Numbered from the stretch's first letter, positions 20,202-29,783 are shown. The stretch: 60,301 nucleotides of DNA from Planctomycetota bacterium (GCA_019636275.1 JAHBXY010000039.1:1-60301), one strand, 5' to 3'. The notes: generated by a model not told the origin, from the letters alone. A program made the numbers and translations.

Positions 20202-20305
20202 GCGTGCGCCGAAGGCGGTGGGTTCCGATCGACACCTACGGCGCCTCCGCCCTTGCTCGAGGCGGTCCGGCCGAAGAGCCTGGGGCGTCGGGGGAGCGAG
20301 GCGGG

Positions 20306-21055
20306 GTGGCAGACGAAGGGCTGGAGGCGGCGCGACGGCGCTGGCTCGCGGGCGGCGCGCTCGAGGACGGGGTGGCCTACCTGAGCCGGCGCCTGCGGGC
20401 CGGTGAGGTGGACGACGACCTCCTGCGGGTGGCCGCCCACTGCGGGCACCCCGCGGCCCGGCAGGTGCTCGCCGCGCGCGGGCGTCGCTCGGACCTGCCG
20501 GTGGCGCCCCCCGCGGCGCGGCCGGGCGCCGTCGCGCGCGTCCGCTTCGCCCTGGCCGGCGTGCCCGTGGGGGAGCCGGTGGCCTGGCAGGGGCTCGACC
20601 CCGCGCAGCGCGGGCGCCTGCACGACCTGCGGACGTGGGTGGAGCGGTTGGCCCTCGCCGGGAGCCAGGGCAAGGCCGCCTGCGTCCGGGCGGCGGTCGC
20701 AGCGGCGCGGCGTGCGCTCGACGGGGCGGGGGCGCCGACGGACGGACCCGGGTGGGCGGGGGTCGACCGGGCGGTCGAGTGGCTGCGCTGCCCGTGCCCG
20801 GCGCACGAGAGCGGCGCCCTGGACCTGCTCCTCTGGGACGACGAGGCGCGGCCGCCGCGCTGGGCCGACCGGGCCGGCGCGGCAGCGTGGGCCGTGCGCT
20901 CGGCGCGCGCCCTGGGCGACGTGGCCGCCGCCGCCGCGATGGCCGCCGAGGCCGCCGCCATGGCGGTCGGGCCCGTCGCGGTCGAGGAGGCGATGCGCGA
21001 TCACCTGCTCGGCTGGGCGCTCGCCGAGCGCGACCCCCTTCTCGACGGGCCCTGA
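20306..21055 (+). CDS. hypothetical helical protein with a cysteine-containing motif
   Basis: A 249-residue Ala/Arg-rich protein. Start placed at GTG 20306, after GGGGGAGCGAGG. It contains AAHCGHPAARQVL near residue 45, WLRCPCPAHE near 155 and a Trp-rich middle. Similar short segments occur in proteins of large-genome planctomycetes and myxobacteria whose function is unknown. It lies 104 nt after the flavoprotein in the same direction. No signal peptide, membrane segment or enzyme motif is visible. Confidence 0.65.
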   Translation: MADEGLEAARRRWLAGGALEDGVAYLSRRLRAGEVDDDLLRVAAHCGHPAARQVLAARGRRSDLPVAPPAARPGAVARVRFALAGVPVGEPVAWQGLDPAQRGRLHDLRTWVERLALAGSQGKAACVRAAVAAARRALDGAGAPTDGPGWAGVDRAVEWLRCPCPAHESGALDLLLWDDEARPPRWADRAGAAAWAVRSARALGDVAAAAAMAAEAAAMAVGPVAVEEAMRDHLLGWALAERDPLLDGP

Positions 21056-21088
21056 CCGCCACGAGGACCGCGCGCCGCGGCGGAGCGG

Positions 21089-21958
21089 TCAGCGCGCGGT
21101 CGTCCGCCGCTCTCGGCGCTCTCCGTCGATGACGACGGGCACCATGCCCTGCGGGCCCGGCAGCTCGAGCGGGAGGTGATGCGTCATGTGGGTCTCGCCG
21201 TCGGGGACGTCGCCGGCGGCGGGCAGCCGGAGGGTCAGCTTCATGTCCATGGGGGCTGGGCTGGGGAGCTGCTGGCCCTGCATGCGCGCGAGGACGAGCT
21301 GAACGCTCACGGCGACCGTCACCCACTCGCGCCCGTCCGCCTGCTCGAGGCCCACGAGCTTGCCCGAGCCCTTGCTCGCGCCGACGTCCACGTCGCCGGG
21401 CGCGAGGCCGAGGGCCTCGACCAGGCGCGCCGGGTCGATCGTCCACGTGCCGCCGACGGGCTGCGGCTCCGCGGGCAGGAAGGCGCCGAAGATCTGGGCC
21501 TCGGTCCGGCCCTTCGCCTCGCGCTCGCTGCGATCGCGCGTCGTCCCCTCCAGGTCCGACCGGAGCGCCTCGGGCAGGGGGGCGGAGCCCTCCGCGGCGG
21601 CGAACGCGTGGCGCTGCGCGGCCTCGTCACGGGTGAGCAGCACCTTCACGCCGGTGACGTCCACCGGCTCGCCCTCCCGGTCGACGAAGGCCTCGTACGT
21701 GCGCAGGACGCGGGTCGGCTTGCCGTCCGCGCCGACCTCCTGGACCTCGTCCACGTAGGTCGCCGACGAGCGCATCTCCATGACGGTCTGGCCGGCCATG
21801 GTCTGCTTCGTCGCGTCCTCCTCGACCACGCGCGTGCGCTCGCCGACGGCCGGGTCGCGGCCGGCCAGGGCGCGCAGGTCGAAGGTCTGGTCCGCCGCCG
21901 CGGCGCCGGCGAGCAGGACCAGGGAGAAAGCGGCGCATGAGGCAGTGCGTGCGGTCAT
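21089..21958 (-). CDS. secreted protein of unknown function
   Basis: A 289-residue exported protein: ATG with CAGGAG 5 nt upstream, signal peptide at residues 1-22 (SCAAFSLVLLAGAAAA), then a beta-rich region containing GTWTIDPARLVEALGL and VPDGETHMTHHLPLELPG. The layout, with a paired 'T.V.E....VEAL' core, resembles periplasmic lipoprotein-like DUF6263-type proteins, but I am not sure of the family. There is no lipobox cysteine. It is 205 nt downstream of the glutaredoxin-like gene on the same strand, so it may have its own promoter. A 12-bp direct repeat (ctcctgaggggg) lies in its leader. Confidence 0.75.
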   Translation of the reverse strand: MTARTASCAAFSLVLLAGAAAADQTFDLRALAGRDPAVGERTRVVEEDATKQTMAGQTVMEMRSSATYVDEVQEVGADGKPTRVLRTYEAFVDREGEPVDVTGVKVLLTRDEAAQRHAFAAAEGSAPLPEALRSDLEGTTRDRSEREAKGRTEAQIFGAFLPAEPQPVGGTWTIDPARLVEALGLAPGDVDVGASKGSGKLVGLEQADGREWVTVAVSVQLVLARMQGQQLPSPAPMDMKLTLRLPAAGDVPDGETHMTHHLPLELPGPQGMVPVVIDGERRERRTTAR

Positions 21959-22163
21959 AGAGACTCCTGAGGGGGCCCCCCAGGCCAGGGGCTCCTGAGG
22001 GGCTGCACGCTACGCCACCACCAGGGTCGCCGCCACGGCGCTGACGGGCACGTGGGCGGTCGGCGACGTGGCGTGCAGCGTCTTGCAGCTCCGACCGCTC
22101 GACCCCTTCGACGACCGAGCGGGTTGGCCGTTTCCCGACGGGCGCGCCACCGGCGGGAGGGTG

Positions 22164-22433
22164 TCAGCCGGCGACGTTCTCCTCCAGCCACGCGATGATG
22201 TCCGCCGACTCGTACATGGGCTGGCCGTCGATGAACAGGCAGGGGACCTGGTCCTCGCCGCCGCGGCGGACCAGCTCGTCCTGGGCGCCGGGCTCGCGCA
22301 GGGTGTCGCGGTAGCGCACCTGCGCCTCGAGCCCCAGGACCTTGACCTTGCGCATGACCCGCACGCAGAAGGGACAGCTGTCGAACTTGAACAGCTCGAG
22401 GTCCACCTCGCGACCGTCCTTGAGCTTGACCAT
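22164..22433 (-). CDS. glutaredoxin-like / GST N-terminal-domain protein
   Basis: An 89-residue thioredoxin-fold protein with active site SCPFC (Cys near residues 20 and 23), cis-Pro segment QVPCLFIDG, and the C-terminal ESADIIAWLEENV helix typical of the GST N-terminal or glutaredoxin fold. It probably reduces disulfides or glutathione-type mixed disulfides; without a C-terminal GST domain it is best called a glutaredoxin. ATG at 22433 is set by AGGAGG 4-5 nt upstream. It lies 85 nt downstream of the DUF3810 gene. Confidence 0.85.
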   Translation of the reverse strand: MVKLKDGREVDLELFKFDSCPFCVRVMRKVKVLGLEAQVRYRDTLREPGAQDELVRRGGEDQVPCLFIDGQPMYESADIIAWLEENVAG

Positions 22434-22518
22434 CTCGCCTCCTGGTCCGCTCCGATCTTCGCACGGCGACCCGGAGCGACGACCCCGACGTGGCGGCGTC
22501 GGGCGCGCCACCGCGTGG

Positions 22519-23715
22519 TCACTCGGGGAGGGTCTCCGGGTGCCGCTGCAGCCAGGCGTGGATGAGCCGGGCCACGCCGTCGTAGTCCGCGATCCCGGCC
22601 TGGACCTCGTTGGCGCGCAGGTAGGTGTCGTAGACCCGCTCGCTCGCGCTGCGCACCGCCGGGACCTGCACCGCCTTCTGGATGGCCACGGCCTCGCGCG
22701 CGTCCGCCACGAGGTCGGGCTCGAGCGGCACCTGCGCGTCGTCGACGAAGAGGTCGACCACGAAGAACAGCGTCGAGTAGCGCAGCCGTGGATCGTCGGA
22801 GCGGACGAGGGATAGCCAGGCGATGAAGTTCGCGTCCGCTTCCCGGGCGAAGCCGGCCTGATGGGCCTTCTCGTGCGCCATGCAGTGCGGGAGGGAGCGC
22901 GGATCGATGGCCGGGTCGACCATGGCTTCGGTCGTCCACGGGAGCGTGACCCCCGCCCAGCCGCCGACGGCCATGAGGCGCGGCGGGAGGAGCCGCACCC
23001 GGCGGCCGGGGACGGCGGCCTCGGCCAGCCCGAGCTCGCGGAGCGTCCGCTGGACCGCCTCGTCCACGGCGCGCTCCAGCCCCGCCAGGTCGGGCCGGCC
23101 CCAGGGGACCCGGGCCGCGTTGGTCGCCCGGACCACCCGGTCCGCGGTCCTGCCGAACGAGCCGCCCGCCTCGACGAGGCCCAGCCGCTCCCCGACCGAC
23201 GGTCGGCGGTAGTTGAGCCCCCACGAAGGGCTGAACGCGTGAGCCAGGGCCGCGGCCACGACCAGGAGGCGCCAGGCGCTGGCGCGGAGGAAGCGCCGCG
23301 CGCGGCTCGGGGACGCGCCTCCCTGGACGCCCGCCGTGGAGCCCCCCGCCGTGGAGCCCCCCGCCATGGAGCCGATCGACGCGGTCGCAGCCGCTGACCA
23401 CGTCGGCGCCGGCGAAGCCGACCACGCCGATGACGCCGGCGCCGTCGAGCGGGTCGTGCGCAGGGCCCCGCCGAGCACGAGCAGGAGCAGCGCGACGCCG
23501 AGGGTCACGCCTGGTGAGATCGGCGTGGCGTCCAGCGCGGCGTGGACCCTCGCCACGATCGGGAACAGGGCCTGCCCGTAGACGGCCTCGACCGTGGGCG
23601 CCGGGGCCAGGGCCAGGACGAGGGCGTGCGCCGGGAGCAGGGCCAGCAGCCAAACGCCGGGTCGCCGCACGAGCGGCGTCGTCGCACCGAGCGCGCCCCC
23701 TCCCCCCCCGGGCAA
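22519..23715 (-). CDS. DUF3810-family membrane metalloprotease-like protein
   Basis: A 398-residue protein with N-terminal TM helices (about residues 20-38 and 68-85), a linker containing GGSTA repeats, a third TM near 145-163 and a soluble C-terminal domain. That domain has CMAHEKAHQAGF (about residue 275), an HExxH zinc-protease signature, with ADANFIAWL following, matching the DUF3810 pattern. Substrate unknown. TTG start at 23715, 8 nt after the kinase stop; TGAGG, which includes that stop codon, is the ribosome binding site, so it is coupled to the two-kinase gene. An in-frame GTG at 23670 is the alternative start. Confidence 0.8.
   Translation of the reverse strand: MPGGGGGALGATTPLVRRPGVWLLALLPAHALVLALAPAPTVEAVYGQALFPIVARVHAALDATPISPGVTLGVALLLLVLGGALRTTRSTAPASSAWSASPAPTWSAAATASIGSMAGGSTAGGSTAGVQGGASPSRARRFLRASAWRLLVVAAALAHAFSPSWGLNYRRPSVGERLGLVEAGGSFGRTADRVVRATNAARVPWGRPDLAGLERAVDEAVQRTLRELGLAEAAVPGRRVRLLPPRLMAVGGWAGVTLPWTTEAMVDPAIDPRSLPHCMAHEKAHQAGFAREADANFIAWLSLVRSDDPRLRYSTLFFVVDLFVDDAQVPLEPDLVADAREAVAIQKAVQVPAVRSASERVYDTYLRANEVQAGIADYDGVARLIHAWLQRHPETLPE
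23331..23373 (-). repeat. 15-bp tandem repeat in the DUF3810 linker
   Basis: Three near-identical copies of a 15-bp unit (cgccgtggagccccc on the plus strand), the last with one change. They code GGSTA-type residues between two membrane segments. Probably a slippage-prone flexible linker. Confidence 0.7.
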
Positions 23716-23723
23716 GGCGCGCC

Positions 23724-25875
23724 TCAGGAGCGAGCCGGCGGCGGCCGCTTGCCCGCGCCCAGGAAGGTGGCCAGGACGCGCTCGAACGCCCCCACGCTCT
23801 CGTGCCGGTCGCGCGGGTCCTTCTCCAGGGCGCGCATGACGGCGTCGGCGAGCGCCGGCGGAACGTCCGCCCTGAGGTCACGGATCGGGCGGGGCGGCTC
23901 GTGCGCGTGCAGCGCCAGGAAGCCGAGCGACGTCTTGCTCTCGAACGGCAGCTTGCCCGTGAGCATCTCGTAGATCACGAGGCCGGCGGCGTACTGGTCG
24001 GCGGCGTCGCCGACCTCGGACCCCCGCGCCTGCTCGGGGGACGCGTAGCGCGGCGTCCCCAGGTAGCCGGCGGTGGCCGACTGCCCGGCGTCGTCGAAGA
24101 CCCGCGCCAGGCCGAAGTCGAGGACCTTCGCCTGCATGCCCTTGCCGACGAGCACGTTGGCCGGCTTCAGGTCGCGGTGGACGATCCCCTTGCGGTGGGC
24201 CGCCCCCAGCCCGGACAGGATCCCGGCCCCGATCCGCGCCGCGCGCATGGCCGGGAAAGGGGCCTCGTCGGCGATGAGCTTCTTGAGGGTCGGGCCCTTC
24301 ACGAACTCGAGCGCCAGGTAGTAGAGGCCGTCGAGGTCGCCGGCGTCGTAGATCTCGATCAGGTGCGGGTGCTTGAGGCCCGCCACGGCGCGCCCCTCGC
24401 GCAGGAACCGCCGCGGCGCCTCGCCCGAAGACAGCGCCGGCTTGAGCACCTTGACGGCCGCCTCGCGCCCGAGCGTCTGGTGGCGCGACTCGAACACCCA
24501 GGCGAAGGAGCCCTCGCCCACGTATCGGAGGAGCTCGTAGCTGGCGATCTGCACGCCGATGAGCTCGTTGGGCGTGGTCACGTGGATCGACGGGGGCCGC
24601 GGGCCCGCGGGGCCGCCGCCCGTGGAGGCCGGGCCGGCGCCGGGCGGGCCGCCCGTGCGCTTCTGCTCGACCCGGGCCTTCCGCTGGTTCAGGTCCATGG
24701 GCGCGAACTCCTTGCCGTCCAGGCGCGACAGGACCAGCAGGGCCCGGTCGAACTCACCGATCGCCTCCAGGCTGGCAGCATAGCTTAGCTGAGGGCCGAC
24801 CTCCTCCTGGAAGTGGACGGCGTCCGGAAGCCCGTCCCCGAAGGCCCCTGCGGCCTCGGCGTGGCGCCCGGCCTGGTGGTGGACCTCCGCGGCGATCACC
24901 CGGGCCTCCGCCCAGCGCTCGGACTCGGGCGAGATCGGGGCCAGGACCCGCAGGGCGTCCTCCCCCTGCCCCAGGCGGGCGTGAACCTCGGCCGCCTCGA
25001 CGGGCCGGTCGCAGCGCTCGAGCAGCAGCGCCTGGCGGGCGTGGTCGCCCGCCCGCCCGGCCGCGTGCGCGGCCGCCTCGAGGTCCTGGGCGCGCTCGTA
25101 GAGGAGGGAGGCCCGGCCGTACTCCTCCGCCTCGTCCCAGAGCTCGGCCGCCCGGGCGAGCTGGCCCGCCTGCTCGGCGCACTCGGCCGCCGCCGCCGCC
25201 GCCCCCGACCCGGCGTAGAGGTCGATCGCGGCCTCGAGCTCCCCCAGCGCCGCCGCCGCCTCGGCCGCCTCCTGCCCGCACTCCGCCCGCACGAGCAGGG
25301 CAACGGCCGCCGGATCGCCCGCGCGCCGCAAGGCCCGCGCCGCCTGGGCCACCCGCTCGCGCTGGCCTGGCTTGAGGGCGCCCTCGGATGGGACGCCCTG
25401 GAGGAGGCAGCGTGCCACGCCCCGGTGGTCGCCGGCCTCCTCGAACAGCGCCCGCGCCTCCTCGACGTTGCCGGCCCGCTCGAACCAGGGCGCGGCGTCC
25501 GATCGCCGGTCGGCCCGGAGGCACAGGCCCGCGATCCGGTCGGCCAGCCGGGGCCGCGCCTCCTCGAGGAGGCCCTTCTTGCCCAGGTGGTGCCAGTAGT
25601 CGCGGGCGTCCGGGCTCGCGCTCCAGGCGGCGTCGAGGGCGTCGATTGCCTCGTCGAGCCGCCCGGCGCGCTCGAGCAGGTCGGCCGCCTCGAAGCGCAG
25701 GCCCCCCGCGAGCGCGACCTCGACGGCGGCGTCGTCGCGCCCCGCCTCCACGTGCTCCCGGACGAGCGCGCGGGCGTCGGCGCCGGCCGGCAGCGACCGC
25801 CGCGCGGCGGTGGGACGGCGGCTCCGTCGCCGCCCGGGCGCGTCGCTGGCCGCGTCCCTGGCCGTGTCGCGGGCG
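23724..25875 (-). CDS. C-terminal half of the two-kinase protein: helical repeats plus Ser/Thr kinase
   Basis: This frame carries about 700 residues: a long alpha-helical repeat region (TPR/SEL1-like pairs such as GRLDEAIDALDAAW and EEYGRASLLYERAQDLEAA), then a Hanks-type kinase. Kinase motifs: glycine loop GEGSFAWVF, Lys in AAVKVLK, HRDLKPANVL, DFGLA and SPEQAR, so it should be active. It ends at TGA 23724. It has no convincing start of its own; the preceding frame runs into it with a one-base shift near 25,875, so it is the second half of one gene of about 1,310 residues. The downstream DUF3810 gene is 8 nt away. Confidence 0.85.
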
Positions 25876-27664
25876 CCGGCACCTGCGCCCGCGCGGCCCG
25901 CGCCTCGTCGAGCCGCCCGGCCGCCACGAACATGTCGGCGGCCAGGGCCGCCAGGCCGTGCGCCAGGAGCAGCCGCCCGCCGCGGACCCGGTCGCCCAGG
26001 TCCTCCCACACGAGCGCCGCCTGGTGCACCTCGCCCGCCCGGACCAGGCGCGCGGCGCGCCGTCGCAGCACCAGCCGCTCGAGCAGACCGTATCGCAAGG
26101 CGCGCGCCAGGGCGCGCTCGAGCGCCAGGGCCGCGACCACCCCCAGGCACGCCGCGAGGTGCAGGTCGACCCACCCCCGCCCGCGGCCGGCTGCGCCCAG
26201 CGTCGCGCGTAGCCAGGGCGCCGCCTGGAGACCGAACGCGTCGGGCGCCGGGCCGGCGCGGAGCGCGTCCTCCCAGGCGATCAGGCGCGCGTCGCCGTCG
26301 GCCAGGAGGTCGACCCCGCGGGCGCGGAGGACGAGGTCGCCCGCGTGGACGCCGGCGAGCAGCACCGCCAGCGCCACGAGGCGCCCCCACCAGCGGCTCC
26401 GGCGCGGCGCGGGGAGCGGCCGGGGCGAGATCGGCCCGGTCGGGAGGCCGTCGGCCGCCGAGGGAGGGGCCTCCCTCCCTGGAGCAGGCGCTGCGGCTCC
26501 GGGAGGCGCCGCTTGCCTGCGCCGGCGCTCGGTGGTGCGCACCCGCTCGCCCACGCCCGTGCCCGCGGCGAGGCTCTCGGCGGACCCGGAGGGCCTGGAC
26601 GGCGCCGTCGGGCCGGGCCCGCCGCGCGCGGCGGTCCGCGACGACGTCTTGCGCACCTCCTGGCGGCGCGACTCCGCCAGGGCCTCGAGCGCCAGCGTCG
26701 AGCGCGAGGAGGTCCGCCGCGCTCGCGTCGCGTCGTCGGCCTGGACCTCGGCCGAGGGTTGAAGGGCCGCGGTGCTCCGCTGGGGCGCGGCGGGGGGGTC
26801 TGGCCCCGTGGCCGAGGCGGGCGCGTCTCCGCCGCCCGTGATGGCCATCACCGGCAGGCCCTCCAGCAGGGCCAGGGCCTCGGCGGCCGTGCGCGGCCGG
26901 TCGTCGGGGTGCTTCGCCAGCAGCGCGTCGAGCGCCTGGGCCAGGCGCTCGGGGGCCCCGGCGAGGCGGTGGCGCAGGTCCGGCACGGGCTCGCGCAGGT
27001 GCGCCTGCAGGACCTTGAGCGGGTTGTCGCCCGGGTAGGGCGGCTCGCCCACGAGCAGCACCCAGAGCGTCGCGCCGGCCGCGTAGATGTCGATCGACGG
27101 CCCCACCTCCTGGCCGCGGATGAGCTCCGGCGCCATGTAGAAGGGGGTGCCCAGGATCGTCCCCGTCTGCGTGAGGACCGACGAGCCCTCGACCGCGCGC
27201 GCCAGGCCGAAGTCGGCGAGCTTGACCCGGCCCTCGGGGTCGACGAGGACGTTCGCCGGCTTGACGTCGCGGTGGACGATCCCCTGGGCGTGGATCGCCC
27301 CCAGCCCGGCGAGGATCCCGCGCGCGGCGCCGACCGCCTGCGGCAGCGGCAGCCGCCCCCGGCGGTCGACCAGGTCCTGGAGCGAGCCGCCCTCGAGGTA
27401 CTCGAGGGCCAGGTAGACGCCGCCGCCCGCGGCGTCGCCCGTCGCGAGGCAGCGGACCACGTGCGGATGCTCGATCCCGAGCAGGACGCGCGCCTCGCGG
27501 CGGAAGCGGCCGAGCTGCTCGCGGTCGCTGGCGTCGCCGCGGATGACCTTGAGCGCTGCGCGGACCCCCGCGCGCCGCGCCTCGAAGACCGTCCCCATGG
27601 ACCCCTGGCCGATCCTGCGCTCGATCCGCCAGCCGTCGATCTCCGCCCCGACCGGGAGCATCAT
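25876..27664 (-). CDS. N-terminal half of the two-kinase protein: Ser/Thr kinase, membrane anchor and helical region
   Basis: Begins ATGATG at 27664. Residues about 10-270 form a Hanks-type kinase: GQGSMGTVF, AALKVIRG, HRDVKPANVLV, DFGLA, APELIRG. A Pro/Arg-rich linker follows (about 285-425), then a TM helix (LVALAVLLAGVHAGDLVL, near 430), a second hydrophobic stretch and a helical region. The coding pattern changes frame near 25,868-25,885 and continues in the C-terminal half. A kinase at each end of a membrane-anchored repeat protein is an unusual layout. The gene is divergent from the adenine methylase, 110 bp away. An assembly indel is the simplest cause of the break. Confidence 0.85.
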
Positions 27665-27762
27665 CCGGCCGCATGGTCGATCATGCCGTCGCCCCGCGCA
27701 ACCTGCGGGGGACGCCCGGCGCGCCCGCAGGTCGCGTGTCGGCGCGCGTCGGATGCCACGCG

Positions 27763-27768
27763 TAGGAT
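27763..27768 (+). promoter_or_regulatory. -10-like TAGGAT 6 nt before the methylase start
   Basis: TAGGAT matches the -10 consensus at 4 of 6 positions including TA and the final T. It lies 6 nt from the GTG, with no Shine-Dalgarno, as expected for a leaderless mRNA. No clear -35 element. Confidence 0.4.
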
Positions 27769-27774
27769 GCGCGC

Positions 27775-29739
27775 GTGCCGACCCGGCTGCGACCGCGCCG
27801 TCCGCCCAGCCTCGACCGCGCCGAGCGCGCCGCCGCGCGAGCGCTCGCGGCCGACGTGGACCGCGCGCGCCTGGCCATCGCCGCGGACCTCGGCGTGGAC
27901 CTCGGCGCGGACCTCGGCGCGAGGCCAGGCGACGAGGGCCGCGGCGGCGGGGGCGACGACCTCGACGCCCGGGTCACGCAGACCCTCGTGGGCCTCTGGA
28001 CCGAGCGCTTCGCGGCGGGGGCCTCGCCCCCCACCGCGGACCCGAATTGTCAAAGACCGACCGACGCCGGAGACGAACAGGAGCCTAACACCCGGGTCCG
28101 ACATCTCCGGGCGACCGCCCTGACCGCCCTCCTCGAGCGCCCCTGCGACGCCGCCCTCGCCCGCCGCCTCGTCCAGGCCCACGAGCTCGGCTGCGCCCGG
28201 CGCGTCGTCGCCCGCCCCGACGGCCCGGTCCTGGTCGAGACCGCCGCAAGGCGCAGCCGGGGCGTCTACTACACGCCCGAGGACGTCGTCGCCTACATCA
28301 TCGATGAGACGCTCGGGCCCCTCCTGCGCTCGCCGGCGGTCCGGGAGCCGCGCGCCGCGCTGGCCGCCCTCCGGGCCCTGCGCGTCCTCGACCCCGCCTG
28401 CGGCGGCGGCGCCTTCCTCCTCGGCGCCCTGACGCGCCTCGCCGCGGCCTACCGGGACGTCGCCCGCGCGCTCGGGCCGGACGCGCCGCCGGAGCTGGCG
28501 CGCCCGGCGACCCTGGCGCTCACCAACCTCCGCGGCGTCGACCTCGACCCGGGCGCCCTGGCCGTGTGCGGGCTCGCCCTCCGCGCCACCGCCGCCGCCC
28601 TCGACGGCGGGCCGCTCCCGCCGGCGCCGTCGCTGCATCGCGGCGACCTCCTGGCGCTCGACGAGGTCCGCGCGGCGCTCGGCGGCCCGGTCGACGCCGT
28701 CGTCGGCAACCCGCCCTACGCCCGGCCGGCCCCGGATCAGCTCGCGCTCGCGCGCACGGCCGGGCTGCGCGCGCTCGACGCGGGCGACGTCTACCCGCTG
28801 TTCGTCGAGGCGTCGCTGGCGCTCCTGCGGCCCGCCGGCCGCGCCGGGCTGATCGTGCCGCTCTCGCTCCTCTTCTCGCGCGCCACGCGCACCCTCCGCG
28901 ACGCCGTGCTGGGCGCGGCCGGGCGCGAGCTGCGCGTGGCCTCGTTCGACCGCATCCCGTCGGGCCTGTTCGAGGCCGAGGTGCGCACGCGCACGTCGAT
29001 CCTCCTCGCCGGCCCGCGCCAGGGCACGACGCGCTGGCGCACGACGCCCCTCGTGCGCTTCACGGCGCGCGAGCGGCCGGGCGTGTTCGAGCGCCTGACC
29101 TTCGCCGACGTCACGGCGGCCGTCCACCCGACGCTCGGCGTCCCGCGCGTCGCCTCGCCCCTGCAAGCGGAGTGGCTGGCCCGGCTCGTCGCGCGCGGCG
29201 AGCGCCTCGGCGACGCGACCACGCCCGACGGGCCCGCTCGGCTCCACTTCAAGCACAACTGCTACGCCTTCGCCGTGGTGTGCGCCGCGCTCCCGCCCGC
29301 GTTCGACGCGGCCGGCGCGCCGGCCGCGCAGACGAAGTATTCGTCGCTGGGCTTCGCGACGGTCGCCGAGCGCGACGCCGCCCTGGCCTGCACGGCCGGC
29401 GCCTGGCTCTTCTGGTGGTGGCTGGCGCTGGGCGACGGCTTCGACGTGACGGCCGCGCTCGTGCAGGCGCTCCCGGTCGACCCGCGGCGCCTGCCAGCGG
29501 ACGTGCGGGCCGCCCTGGCCCGGCTGGGGCGCCGCATCCAGGCGCGGGCCGCGCGCCACGTGGCCTACAAGAAGAATTCGGGCAAGCGGGTGGGGACGTT
29601 CGACCTGCGCGCCTGCCTGGACCTGACGGCCGAGGCCGACCTGCTCGTCGCCCGCGCGCTCGGCGCCGAGGACCTGCTCGCGGACGTGCGCGCGACCCTG
29701 GCGCGGACCCACGGGACGGCCTGGCGGCGGCCGCGCTGA
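27775..29739 (+). CDS. N6-adenine DNA methylase (Eco57I/type IIG-like methylase domain)
   Basis: A 654-residue protein. SAM-binding motif I is DPACGGGAF (residues 206-214) and catalytic motif IV is NPPY (312-315), the gamma-class N6-adenine methyltransferase layout. RGVYYTPEDVVAYIID just before motif I is typical of Eco57I-type enzymes. The about 160-residue N-terminus lacks an evident PD-(D/E)XK nuclease, and no restriction or specificity gene is adjacent, so it may be an orphan methylase. GTG start at 27775. Bases 28037-28100, coding residues about 88-109 (PNCQRPTDAGDEQEPN in part), are distinctly AT-richer and flanked by an 8-bp inverted repeat, as if a small element had inserted in frame. 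Confidence 0.85.
   Translation: MPTRLRPRRPPSLDRAERAAARALAADVDRARLAIAADLGVDLGADLGARPGDEGRGGGGDDLDARVTQTLVGLWTERFAAGASPPTADPNCQRPTDAGDEQEPNTRVRHLRATALTALLERPCDAALARRLVQAHELGCARRVVARPDGPVLVETAARRSRGVYYTPEDVVAYIIDETLGPLLRSPAVREPRAALAALRALRVLDPACGGGAFLLGALTRLAAAYRDVARALGPDAPPELARPATLALTNLRGVDLDPGALAVCGLALRATAAALDGGPLPPAPSLHRGDLLALDEVRAALGGPVDAVVGNPPYARPAPDQLALARTAGLRALDAGDVYPLFVEASLALLRPAGRAGLIVPLSLLFSRATRTLRDAVLGAAGRELRVASFDRIPSGLFEAEVRTRTSILLAGPRQGTTRWRTTPLVRFTARERPGVFERLTFADVTAAVHPTLGVPRVASPLQAEWLARLVARGERLGDATTPDGPARLHFKHNCYAFAVVCAALPPAFDAAGAPAAQTKYSSLGFATVAERDAALACTAGAWLFWWWLALGDGFDVTAALVQALPVDPRRLPADVRAALARLGRRIQARAARHVAYKKNSGKRVGTFDLRACLDLTAEADLLVARALGAEDLLADVRATLARTHGTAWRRPR
28037..28100. 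repeat. AT-richer 64-bp segment bounded by 8-bp inverted repeats inside the methylase gene
   Basis: Ends are cggacccg (28037-28044) and cgggtccg (28093-28100). The interior (aattgtcaaagacc onward) has far more A and T than the surrounding gene. The frame stays open through it. It also contains TTGACA on the minus strand (28053-28048). It could be a remnant of a small palindromic mobile element. Confidence 0.4.
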
Positions 29740-29777
29740 GCGGGCGCCGCTGCCTTGGCCGGGCCGCCCCGGCCGGT

Positions 29778-29783
29778 TCTAAT
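29778..29783 (+). promoter_or_regulatory. -10-like TCTAAT before the ABC ATPase gene
   Basis: Five of six matches to TATAAT, 10 nt before the ATG at 29794 and about 40 nt after the methylase stop. No Shine-Dalgarno is present. It suggests the ABC ATPase gene has its own leaderless promoter rather than depending on the methylase. Confidence 0.45.

Noticed and set aside
20202..20305. Another copy of the stop-proximal repeat after the flavoprotein gene
   Set aside because: It contains similar GC-rich words (cctccgccc, gagcgaggcgg) but lacks the ctcgacggctgcgg left end and the palindrome.
28048..28053. Minus-strand TTGACA as a promoter for a minus-strand gene
   Set aside because: It is inside the methylase coding frame, has no -10 partner at 16-18 nt and no minus-strand gene follows.
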